From assembly GCA_963811705.1 (NCBI GenBank), contig CAWESL010000007.1, forward strand, positions 124,001 to 188,000: a DNA stretch of 64,000 nucleotides, in the 5' to 3' direction. Below the pieces are notes generated by a model that was given only the letters and a program-made list of their open reading frames with translations, had not been told where the DNA came from and searched no databases. This DNA is from DATJPR01 sp963811705 (lineage in GTDB: Bacteria; Bacteroidota; Ignavibacteria; UBA10030; UBA6906). Within the stretch, counting starts at the first letter, position 1; the number at the start of each line of letters is the position of its first letter. Positions 9,068 through 15,614 of this stretch are shown piece after piece. The translations under genes were made by a program, and so were the position numbers.

Positions 9068-9367
9068 CTATTTCAGAAGGGCAAGAATGGTCCTGGAGTT
9101 CTGAAACGTGCCCGCCTCCTCCTTGCCGACCATCTTGAAGAACTCGCATTCCATGCAACTCACGAGCTTCGTGGCAAACGATCCCTGCACTTTCCCCCCG
9201 CAAAACGTCCCGGTGACTGCCCAGCACGAACGTCCGCCGTTGGACCCATGGTGGATGCCATTAGTTCGTGTTTCAATGCTGGCAGGGCAGACGCCCATCT
9301 CCGCAGCTTTTGCCCCCCCGGGTTCCCGGCCGCATTTCTTGAACTCCCAGCAATTCTGAGTGCTCAT
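9068..9367 (-). CDS. Two-CW domain protein
   Basis: A 99-residue protein with paired cysteine-tryptophan motifs: NCWEFKKCGRE at the N-terminus and RSCWAVTGTFCGG in the middle. Further cysteines are in MGVCPAS and SCMECEFFKMV. This pattern matches small two-CW domain proteins found near sensory and redox genes in several bacterial groups; their function is unknown. GAGAGG stands just before the ATG at 9367. The eight or so cysteines suggest metal or Fe-S binding. It precedes the YkgJ-like gene on the same strand by about 90 bases. Confidence 0.75.
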   Translation of the reverse strand: MSTQNCWEFKKCGREPGGAKAAEMGVCPASIETRTNGIHHGSNGGRSCWAVTGTFCGGKVQGSFATKLVSCMECEFFKMVGKEEAGTFQNSRTILALLK

Positions 9368-9556
9368 AATTCCTCTCTTTGAGATAATCTGATAATGACA
9401 AAAGGCATGCCACGGATCAGAGCGGGCGGGCACGCGCTTTGGTCGATATTGAGAGAAATTCAGAAGAGTCGCGATACAACAGAGGTAAATATGTAGAATC
9501 ACGGAACGAGAGAGCCCCCGGGCCGACAAAGGGGGCCTGGGGGAATACTCGCCCTG

Positions 9557-10342
9557 TTAGTTTCGTTGCCAGCGGACGGAGGTTGTCTTTCGGAGGCCCA
9601 GGAGCTGCAGGAAGAAATGAAAGAGGAAGATCGCATTCAAAATCGTGTATCGCTTGAAGAGACGGAAGAAATCCTTGCTTAAGAGCCGGAAAAGCCATTC
9701 GAAGCCCGACTTCCGGATAAACTTCGGTGCCATTCGAATTCGACCGCCGAAGAAATCGAACGTCGCACCAGACGCCAGCATGACCGCCCCCCGGATGCGG
9801 TAAAGGTGGTCTTCGATCCAGTAGTCCTGCTTGGGAGTCCCGAGACCAATAAGGATGATGTCGGGGTTCAACGCATTGATCTCCTGGATGATCTTCTCGT
9901 CCTCGTCCGGCGTCAGCGGTCGAAACGGCGGCGACATCGTTCCGACGATCCGTATGTGCGGGAACATCATTTCAAGATTCTTTTTCATGGTGGACAGAAC
10001 CTGCGGGCTTCCACCGTACAGATAGAAGGTGTACTGAGTTTGTTTTGCGCGCTCTGCCAGCTTGAGGATGATCTCTGCGGCACAGAGATGATCGCAGGGC
10101 ATCCGCCGGATGTAGCGGATCCAATAGAGAAATGGTGTCCCGTCGACCCCCATGATGTCGGCGCCGTTGTAGATCTTCCGGAGCCGCTCGTTCTTCATCG
10201 CCAGGGTTGCACAATAGGCGTTGACGGTGGCGATGTGAAAGGACCTGGCCGGATCGGACGCCAGCCAGTCATCGATCTTCTTCAGCATTTCACCGAAGGT
10301 CATCGCGTCGAGCCAGAGATCCAGGAAGTTTGTTGTTTTCAT
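9557..10342 (-). CDS. WecG/TagA/CpsF-family glycosyltransferase
   Basis: A 261-residue glycosyltransferase of the WecG/TagA/CpsF family, which transfers an N-acetyl-mannosamine-type sugar onto an undecaprenyl-linked acceptor during surface polysaccharide assembly. Family marks are TVNAYCATLAMKN, GADIMGVDGTPFLYW (catalytic Asp region), YTFYLYGGSP, and IILIGLGTPKQDYWI followed by ASGATFDFFGG. The C-terminus is basic and aromatic, fitting a membrane-associated enzyme. It lies 24 bases after the stop of the upstream GT4 gene, so the two are probably an operon for exopolysaccharide or O-antigen sugar addition. No wzx or wzy gene is present here. Confidence 0.9.
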   Translation of the reverse strand: MKTTNFLDLWLDAMTFGEMLKKIDDWLASDPARSFHIATVNAYCATLAMKNERLRKIYNGADIMGVDGTPFLYWIRYIRRMPCDHLCAAEIILKLAERAKQTQYTFYLYGGSPQVLSTMKKNLEMMFPHIRIVGTMSPPFRPLTPDEDEKIIQEINALNPDIILIGLGTPKQDYWIEDHLYRIRGAVMLASGATFDFFGGRIRMAPKFIRKSGFEWLFRLLSKDFFRLFKRYTILNAIFLFHFFLQLLGLRKTTSVRWQRN

Positions 10343-10366
10343 GAGGGGAATGTTCGGTATGACAAT

Positions 10367-11467
10367 TTACTTCGCACCGATCGTCGTGTAGATCTTCTCC
10401 AGCCGCGATCTGACTTGTGATCCCGCAAAATGCTCGATAGCATATCGGTAGTTGAAGCGAGAGATTTCCCTGTAGAGGTCCGGTCGCTCGTAGAGTTCTC
10501 GAATGAACCCGGCAAACACCGCGGGTTCCAGGCTTTCCGTGCTGAATCCGTGTTTCCGTTGGAGAAAAAAATCCCTGATCCCTCCAATGGAACGAGTGAC
10601 GACCGGCAAGCCCATCGCCATTGCTTCTACAAGCGATATCGGCAGGCCTTCGGTGTAAGAGGGAAGGAAAAAGACGCAACTCTTCGAGAGAAGTTCTGTC
10701 TTCTGACGATTCTGAATGTAGCCCATCATTTCCACGCCGCTCAACCTCGATTGTTCAAGAAAGGTGCGAACGTTTGCGGACTCCCCACCGTCTCCCGCGA
10801 TGAGCAGCCGCATGCCGGGATAGTTCGCGGCCAGCAGCGCAAAGGTCTCGAGCGATTCGTACAGCCCCTTTTCCCTCACCAACCTGGCGAAGAAGACAAT
10901 ATTGAATGGACCATGTTGTCGCGCGGCGATCGCCTGCTCAAGATCGAATCCTTCCGTCAGGCGCTCATCAAATGCCGTGGTTTCAACAATCACATCGTCG
11001 GCACGGAATCCCCACTGGACCAGCCTCTCTTTGAACTCGCTTGCGAGAACCAGCGTTGCATCCGCTCTCCCGAACACGAAACGAAACAGACGCAACTTCC
11101 AGCCGCGCACCGTCTCGGCATAATCCACTTCCCATCCGTGAAAGAAGACCACGGTTCTTTTGCCAAAGAGATGGCCTGCGATAAGCATAAAGAGCGAGTC
11201 TCGCATCACGCCCTTGAGGTTCAGCGACGGGTTGATATGGACGATGTCGTACCGTTCCCGCAACAGGACTCGTGCAAATCGGAGGTAGTCACCAAAAAGG
11301 CGGAAGAACGAGAAATGGACCGCTTTTTCGTCCGGTCGGCGTCCATTAATGAAATGACGGGCTTCCACGGACTTGAACGGTTCCAGAATCTTGAAGAAAC
11401 TCGCCACCCCGCCCAAATCCTTGGCGTCGGGGTGAACCAGGAGGACCTTCAGTCTGGACGATGTCAT
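10367..11467 (-). CDS. Family 4 glycosyltransferase
   Basis: A 366-residue GT-B fold glycosyltransferase of family GT4. The N-terminal acceptor domain starts with KVLLVHPDAKDLGGVASFF. The donor domain includes NIVFFARLVREKGLYESLE and the E-x7-E region SYTEGLPISLVEAMAMGLPV that holds the nucleotide sugar. No signal or membrane segment is present, so it acts on the cytoplasmic face of the inner membrane. The ATG at 11467 was preferred to a GTG two codons earlier. It is paired with the WecG-type gene downstream; together they point to a lipid-linked surface glycan. The donor sugar cannot be deduced. Confidence 0.9.
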   Translation of the reverse strand: MTSSRLKVLLVHPDAKDLGGVASFFKILEPFKSVEARHFINGRRPDEKAVHFSFFRLFGDYLRFARVLLRERYDIVHINPSLNLKGVMRDSLFMLIAGHLFGKRTVVFFHGWEVDYAETVRGWKLRLFRFVFGRADATLVLASEFKERLVQWGFRADDVIVETTAFDERLTEGFDLEQAIAARQHGPFNIVFFARLVREKGLYESLETFALLAANYPGMRLLIAGDGGESANVRTFLEQSRLSGVEMMGYIQNRQKTELLSKSCVFFLPSYTEGLPISLVEAMAMGLPVVTRSIGGIRDFFLQRKHGFSTESLEPAVFAGFIRELYERPDLYREISRFNYRYAIEHFAGSQVRSRLEKIYTTIGAK

Positions 11468-11473
11468 GAGCAC

Positions 11474-11831
11474 AACCTGGGACTATTCAATTCCGGTAAA
11501 CCATCATTGTGCTTTATCGCCCAAACGTCATCCATGTAGATACTCACAACTTCAAAGCATTGCAATGAGCGATTGGGCATTGGCGCTGCTATGTGACTTG
11601 CATCACATGGGGACACACTGCGTGATGCTTATGATGAAGACACGAGCCAACGAAGAGCAATAGGGCGTGGCTGGGAAACCATTAGGGTTAGCCATCAGCT
11701 GCCGATGACTGACAAGGAACGGGGAAAGAGGTGAAACCACATAGTTTTTGCGGGCCCCGGTGTTGGCCGAAACACTCCGGGTCGGGCGTGGACCAGGAAC
11801 TACCGCGTCGGGCGAATAGTTGTGCAATGTG
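11474..11831. other. Intergenic region upstream of the GT4 gene
   Basis: No gene is supported in these 358 bases. They hold a CRP-like palindrome at 11592-11607. They also hold a hairpin near 11757-11783 (CCGGTGTT and AACACTCCGG) between the tRNA-Ser 3' end and the glycosyltransferase promoter. Confidence 0.5.
11592..11607. promoter_or_regulatory. CRP/FNR-type palindromic site
   Basis: TGTGACTTGCATCACA matches the textbook TGTGA-N6-TCACA dyad of CRP-family regulators exactly. It lies about 125 bases upstream of the GT4 start. Which regulator binds, if any, is unknown, and a chance match is possible. Confidence 0.35.
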
Positions 11832-11914
11832 CGGAGAGCGCAGGATTCGAACCTGCAAGCCCTTGCGGGCGCCAGTTTTCAAGACTGGTGCAATAGCCGT
11901 TCTGCCAGCTCTCC
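11832..11914 (-). tRNA. tRNA-Ser (UGA)
   Basis: The minus strand folds as a class II tRNA of 83 bases. The acceptor arms are GGAGAGC and GCTCTCC, the anticodon stem CCAGT/ACTGG encloses CTTGAAA with anticodon TGA, and the T arm is GCAGG-TTCGAAT-CCTGC. A variable arm is built on CGCCCGCAAGGGC. The discriminator is G, as expected for serine. CCA is not encoded. Broken copies of its 5' half lie just upstream (11957-12012 and 12301-12430). Confidence 0.93.
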
Positions 11915-11956
11915 AAACAGAACTCAATTCAAACCGTGCGCAGGGTGACCATGAGT

Positions 11957-12012
11957 CCGTTCTGCCTGCCCGCCGGAGCTCGCTTCTCAGGGCGTAGGCG
12001 GGCCAGCTCTCC
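11957..12012 (-). pseudogene. tRNA-Ser 5'-end fragment split by a palindromic unit
   Basis: Eighteen bases identical to the tRNA-Ser 5' end are present as CCAGCTCTCC (12003-12012) and CCGTTCTG (11957-11964) on the plus strand. A 38-bp palindromic unit (11965-12002) sits between them. The fragment lies between the intact tRNA and the end of the GIY-YIG gene. Confidence 0.7.
11965..12002. repeat. Palindromic unit copy 1 (38 bp)
   Basis: The unit starts CCTGCCCGCCGG and ends GTAGGCGGG, giving a GCCCGCC/GGCGGGC stem. It is nearly identical to 12382-12419 and inserted at exactly the same point of the tRNA-Ser 5' sequence. A shortened form occurs at 30281-30301 inside a protein-coding gene. Confidence 0.75.
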
Positions 12013-12035
12013 GCCGTATGATGCCTTCTGGCCTC

Positions 12036-12284
12036 TCACCTGACTATGATGTTCTTTTGTTTCAGCCAGTCATAGCCCGCCCGGCTTTTGAAGAATCGTT
12101 CACGCAGGATAGCGTCGTGCTTCGAATCTAACTCTTCCGTGTAGTGAAGAACAAGAGGGCGACGGCCTTTCGTTGATCTCACTTTCCCTGCATTGTGCGC
12201 TTTTAGCCGTTCTCCGATATCGGTCGTGCTGCCGTAGTAGAAATTCCCGTCCTTTAGACTCTTGAGGATATACGTAGTCGCCAT
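12036..12284 (-). CDS. GIY-YIG nuclease family protein
   Basis: A compact 82-residue GIY-YIG protein. The hallmark first strands read TTYILKSLKDGNFYYGSTTD, with YYG in place of YIG, followed by the basic ERLKAHNAGKVRSTKGRRPL and the acidic LRERFFKS near the C-terminus. These small GIY-YIG proteins resemble the catalytic core of homing endonucleases and UvrC; their cellular role is not established. The ATG at 12284 was chosen because the sequence before it is tRNA fragment and palindrome. The gene lies between two tRNA-Ser 5' fragments, and a broken second copy follows the next fragment. This suggests a mobile or amplifying unit tied to the tRNA. Confidence 0.8.
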   Translation of the reverse strand: MATTYILKSLKDGNFYYGSTTDIGERLKAHNAGKVRSTKGRRPLVLHYTEELDSKHDAILRERFFKSRAGYDWLKQKNIIVR

Positions 12285-12315
12285 TCCGTCGATACTTAGT
12301 GCGGGCGCCAGTTTT

Positions 12316-12359
12316 TCCCGGTGGAACTCCTCTGGACTTCCGCCGGGATCCCTTCGGGA
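12316..12359. repeat. Palindromic unit of a second type (44 bp)
   Basis: A near-perfect palindrome (TCCCGGTGGAACTCC ... GGACTTCCGCCGGGA, 12316-12348) is followed by a mini-hairpin TCCCTTCGGGA. It is cleanly inserted within the anticodon of the tRNA-Ser fragment, between GCCAGTTTT and CAAGACTGG. Confidence 0.65.
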
Positions 12360-12381
12360 CAAGACTGGTGCAATGGTTCTG

Positions 12382-12419
12382 TCTGCCCGCCGGAGCTCGC
12401 TTCTCAGAGCGTAGGCGGG
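12382..12419. repeat. Palindromic unit copy 2 (38 bp)
   Basis: It differs from the copy at 11965-12002 at only two positions and sits at the same tRNA position. This shows that the insertion came before the duplication of the fragment. Confidence 0.75.
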
Positions 12420-12667
12420 CCAGCTCTGCCGGCTCTTAAAGAAACGCTCGCGCATGATCGCTTCATGTTTCAGAGTGGACTCTTCTCAATACTGAAGGGC
12501 GAGACACGTCGAGCCTTGACGGATCTCACCCTCCCTGCATTGTGGGCCTGCAACCGCTTGTCGAAATCGGTCGCGCCACCGCAATAGAACTTTCCGATCG
12601 ATATTTTCTTCCCCACGCTTGCGATGAGCGAACCGGCCCGTTCTTCCCGGGAGATACTGCGCGGCAC
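12420..12667 (-). pseudogene. Frameshifted GIY-YIG nuclease remnant
   Basis: A second GIY-YIG copy related to 12036-12284. The first part reads KFYCGGATDFDKRLQAHNAG then RVRSVKARR, corresponding to the intact protein from its second strand on. Near 12490 the frame is lost: the expected continuation (STLKHEAIMRERFFKSR) is found in another frame. The end runs into the tRNA-Ser fragment and palindromic unit, where the protein would read into SWPAYALRSELRRADR. The N-terminal YILKS strand is also degraded. It is therefore a decayed duplicate. Confidence 0.65.
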
Positions 12668-12736
12668 TAATGCCTAATATAGACAGACTTCCCCCACCGA
12701 ATCAAGAGAAGTCAGGCCATAAGTGAGCGGCCAACC

Positions 12737-13765
12737 TCATTGCAGTGACACCTTATAGAGCATCGTTTTGTCGTTGGCATCATAGCCGGAGACCCAGAAG
12801 TTCGTCCCATCGTAGGCAATACCGACTGCAGTTATTCCGGGGATTTGATACGCCGCCGAAGTGCCAAACGGAGAAAGCGTGCATTGATTGATCACGCCGT
12901 TTACGACCGTGTAGAGCCATCCGTTCGCAAATGCGAGTCCTGCGGGGGACACCCCCGATCCAAGCGGATAGGTGGTGAGAACCGTGTTCGTGGCCGGATT
13001 GTACCGGTAGACCGACTGTTCATTGTTGCTCGTGCACCACAAAACGTTCCCGTCCCAGGCGATCCCATAGATCCAGGCGCCCATGGCGACGCTCGTGGAA
13101 ATCGTCGCCCCGGTCGACGGATTCAATTTGAAAATGGACCCATCACCGTCGGAGCTCGTCCAGAGATTCGTCCCATCCCATTCGACAGCCCATGCATAGT
13201 TGGTTGTCGGGAGCGTGTCAACAGTTCTCGTCGTCAAGTTGATCTTATAGAGGTTGTGCGACGCGTACGCGTTCCCATACCACATCGTATCGCCGATGAT
13301 GGCCATATCCGTTGGTGTATTGATCGGCGGGGACATCGTATCCAGGATGGCGAGAGATTTTACCCAGTCGGAGTCTGAAGGAGCGGTCGTGGACGAGAGG
13401 CAGACAATTGACTGACCGGGTGCCGTCAGGCGAAGCGTGTCCCCGCTGATCGCATAGTTGAACACGGACTGGCCGCTATTGTAGTTGGTGAGCCCAAGAT
13501 CGATCGTACCGTTTGCGACCTGGGCAACCCCCGCCTCCATGGAGCGAAGTCCGTATGAATACTGGTGAAGCAGGAAATACAGATTGTCGCTGTGGACGGT
13601 CAGATAGCTCGTGTACTGCATTCCCGAAAGCACCTGCCATTTGCCGACCAGCGCGCTAATGGACGGACCGGATGATGAAGGAGCAGTCGTTGAAGAATCC
13701 TTGGTGCATCCAGCAGCGAACAACCCAAGCACCAGGGCAAGGCACAACACAGAAGGGATTTTCAT
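12737..13765 (-). CDS. Lipoprotein with beta-propeller-like repeats
   Basis: A 342-residue predicted lipoprotein. The signal peptide ends in a lipobox (LFAAGC), with the lipidated cysteine near residue 20 followed by a Ser/Thr-rich linker. From about residue 150 on, repeated units such as WAVEWDGTNLWTSSDGDGSI, IYGIAWDGNVLWCTSN and GIAYDGTNFWVSGYD suggest a YVTN/NHL-like propeller. Residues 35-130 form a separate domain of unknown type. Such proteins are usually on the periplasmic or outer surface and bind ligands or partners, but no function can be assigned. It is monocistronic as far as can be seen. Confidence 0.75.
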   Translation of the reverse strand: MKIPSVLCLALVLGLFAAGCTKDSSTTAPSSSGPSISALVGKWQVLSGMQYTSYLTVHSDNLYFLLHQYSYGLRSMEAGVAQVANGTIDLGLTNYNSGQSVFNYAISGDTLRLTAPGQSIVCLSSTTAPSDSDWVKSLAILDTMSPPINTPTDMAIIGDTMWYGNAYASHNLYKINLTTRTVDTLPTTNYAWAVEWDGTNLWTSSDGDGSIFKLNPSTGATISTSVAMGAWIYGIAWDGNVLWCTSNNEQSVYRYNPATNTVLTTYPLGSGVSPAGLAFANGWLYTVVNGVINQCTLSPFGTSAAYQIPGITAVGIAYDGTNFWVSGYDANDKTMLYKVSLQ

Positions 13766-13867
13766 AGGGGAGTCTCCACGATGATGAGAGTACAGAGAGG
13801 AATAATGGAGGAACCTTGGATGGGACGCAAAAGTTCCTTCCGTGGAGACCGCATCTGCGGGAATCTG

Positions 13868-14590
13868 CTACCCCCCGGGAGCCGGTGCCCCGGCGTCCGG
13901 TTCAGGCAGCTTCACCGGCGGAGGGGCGTACCCGACGACCGAGCCGGCTTTGACGCGAACGAGATACGGAGAGAGAGTGGCGCCGGGAAGTGTGCGCACG
14001 TTGTCCTCCATCAGCATCGGCCCGATCCCCGTACCGGCGCCAATGGTGCAGCCGTTGCCGATCTCGATGAGTCCGTAACGAAATTTTCCCCGTCCTTCGT
14101 AGGCATGGACCGTGAACCTCGAGTATGCGCCGATGAGGGTGTTGTCACCGATGAAGATCAACTCAGGTCGGAAATGGTCGAGCCACGCCATTTGCATGAT
14201 CTCCACATTCCGTCCGATGTGCACGCCCATGAGGCGGAAGATCCGGTTCTTCATCGGCGTCCCCTTCATGAGGAACGTGATTCCCACGAGGACGACCAGA
14301 AGCGAGCGCCGCCAGAGCGGAAGATTGAGTACGCGCCAGTTGATGGACCCCGACTCTTCAGGCGATCCGAGACCGGCGATCGTGTAATGGCGCGCGGGGA
14401 CGGAGAGGAACGCCTCGAGCCGTGCACGCCCTTCGGGAGCGGCGGGATCAAGCTCGCAGACGTTGATCCCTTTGCCGCGGGCAGTCTTGCTGATGGTGAT
14501 GGTCCGCCCTTTTCTTCGGGCCAGGCGGGCTGAGCGTCGGACAATTTCAGCGGTGACGGAGCGCATGACGGATTCTGGGGAGGGGGTCAT
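13868..14590 (-). CDS. Left-handed beta-helix (hexapeptide) acyltransferase
   Basis: A 240-residue protein whose C-terminal half has hexapeptide-type repeats (IGRNVEI, IGDNTLIGAYSRFTV, IEIGNGCTIGAGTGIG), as in LpxA/WbbJ/MaA-type acyltransferases. A hydrophobic segment (WRRSLLVVLVGITFLM) in the middle suggests membrane association. The N-terminal 60 residues are basic and do not match a known domain. It probably transfers an acyl or acetyl group to a sugar or lipid acceptor at the inner membrane. The catalytic histidine is not obvious: the usual xxHxxxG loop is not clearly seen. Confidence 0.65.
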   Translation of the reverse strand: MTPSPESVMRSVTAEIVRRSARLARRKGRTITISKTARGKGINVCELDPAAPEGRARLEAFLSVPARHYTIAGLGSPEESGSINWRVLNLPLWRRSLLVVLVGITFLMKGTPMKNRIFRLMGVHIGRNVEIMQMAWLDHFRPELIFIGDNTLIGAYSRFTVHAYEGRGKFRYGLIEIGNGCTIGAGTGIGPMLMEDNVRTLPGATLSPYLVRVKAGSVVGYAPPPVKLPEPDAGAPAPGG

Positions 14591-14623
14591 GCCCTGTGCC
14601 TCATCGGCAATGGTGAACGAGCG

Positions 14624-15190
14624 TTACTTCAGGTGCAATTTCCTGAGCTTGGGAGAGATGACGAGACTGCAATACGGAGCGTTGGGATTCTTGTTGAAAT
14701 AATCCTGATGATAATTCTCTGCAGGGTAAAAATTGCGCAGTGGTTCGATGGCGGTGACGATCGGTTCAGAGAGTTCCTTCTGAACGGCCGCCTTTGAGTC
14801 TTCGGCCTCCTTCTTCTGCGCATCGTTATGATAGAAGATCACCGACCGGTATTGCGTCCCTTCGTCCGCCCCCTGCCTGTTGAGCGTCGTGGGATCGTGA
14901 CACGCCCAGAACACTTCGAGGAGGTGGCGGTAGCTGACCTTCGCAGGATCGAAGACGATGCGCACCGACTCCGCATGCCCGGTCGTTCCCGTGCAGACCT
15001 GTTCGTAGGTCGGATTGGCGACGGTCCCTCCTGCATAGCCGGCCTGGACGGAAAGAACGCCTTCGATACGCTGGAACACGGCCTCGACGCACCAGAAACA
15101 CCCTGCGCCGAACGTCGCTTCTTCCTGCTGGTTCATTGCGCCCCTCCCGTTCATCACCATTGCGAGTAATGCGACCAGGGTCAGATTCAT
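14624..15190 (-). CDS. msrA: Peptide-methionine (S)-S-oxide reductase MsrA
   Basis: MsrA reduces methionine-S-sulfoxide in oxidised proteins. The catalytic motif GAGCFWC is at residues 28-34, followed by GVLSVQAGYAGG and HAESVRIVFDP. The family signatures DPTTLNRQGADEGTQYRS and YHQDYFNKNP follow. Length is 188 residues, of which the first 18 form a hydrophobic leader (MNLTLVALLAMVMNGRGA). The protein may therefore be exported; a start at an internal ATG (15136) would give a cytoplasmic form. No msrB domain is fused. Usual resolving cysteines near the C-terminus are reduced to PYCS. Confidence 0.93.
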   Translation of the reverse strand: MNLTLVALLAMVMNGRGAMNQQEEATFGAGCFWCVEAVFQRIEGVLSVQAGYAGGTVANPTYEQVCTGTTGHAESVRIVFDPAKVSYRHLLEVFWACHDPTTLNRQGADEGTQYRSVIFYHNDAQKKEAEDSKAAVQKELSEPIVTAIEPLRNFYPAENYHQDYFNKNPNAPYCSLVISPKLRKLHLK

Positions 15191-15256
15191 GCACGTTCCT
15201 CCTCTTCACATTTATCAACACCCTGACACCATCGAGAATTCCCGTCGGGCGCACGA

Positions 15257-15598
15257 CTACCCGAGCAGCCGCTCCACCAGGTCAGCATATTCTTCCGGGA
15301 GCGCGAGGCGCTTCCCGACAAGATGACGACGAACGAGTATCTCCATCCAACGTTTCGAGACACTTGTCTCGCCGAGAAGCAAATGCCGGCCGGCTCCGTC
15401 AGCCACGACTTTATAACCCCGGACATCGACGTGAACGAGGTCCGGTTCGTCTTCCAAACGGATGTCGATGGTCAGCGTATGTGCGGATGTATCGATCGCC
15501 AGCGACTCCACCGCGCCGACTTCTTGAAGCAGATCGTTGAGCCGCTGGCGGAGGAACAGTCCGAGAATTCTGTCTTTCCCTGCTGAAAGGATGCTCAT
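15257..15598 (-). CDS. Uncharacterised small protein downstream of hutH
   Basis: A 113-residue protein I do not recognise. It has no signal or membrane segment. A strongly patterned middle (SLAIDTSAHTLTIDIRLEDEPD then VHVDVRGYKVV) suggests a beta-sheet domain, and the C-terminus is helical (RWMEILVRRHLVGKRLALPE). The ATG at 15598 lies 17 bases after the hutH stop, so it is probably cotranscribed with hisS-hutH. A longer in-frame start is possible but would overlap hutH. Function unknown. Confidence 0.6.
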   Translation of the reverse strand: MSILSAGKDRILGLFLRQRLNDLLQEVGAVESLAIDTSAHTLTIDIRLEDEPDLVHVDVRGYKVVADGAGRHLLLGETSVSKRWMEILVRRHLVGKRLALPEEYADLVERLLG

Positions 15599-15614
15599 GA
15601 CGACGGGCCCCGGT

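Larger units (their letters stand above)
12301..12430 (-). pseudogene. tRNA-Ser 5'-half fragment split by two palindromic units
   Basis: About 48 bases of tRNA-Ser, from the 5' end into the variable arm, are recognisable in three blocks on the plus strand: 12301-12315, 12360-12381 and 12420-12430. A 44-bp unit (12316-12359) interrupts the anticodon and a 38-bp unit (12382-12419) interrupts the start of the D arm. The tRNA sequence stops at the variable arm, where the leader of the GIY-YIG gene begins. Confidence 0.7.
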
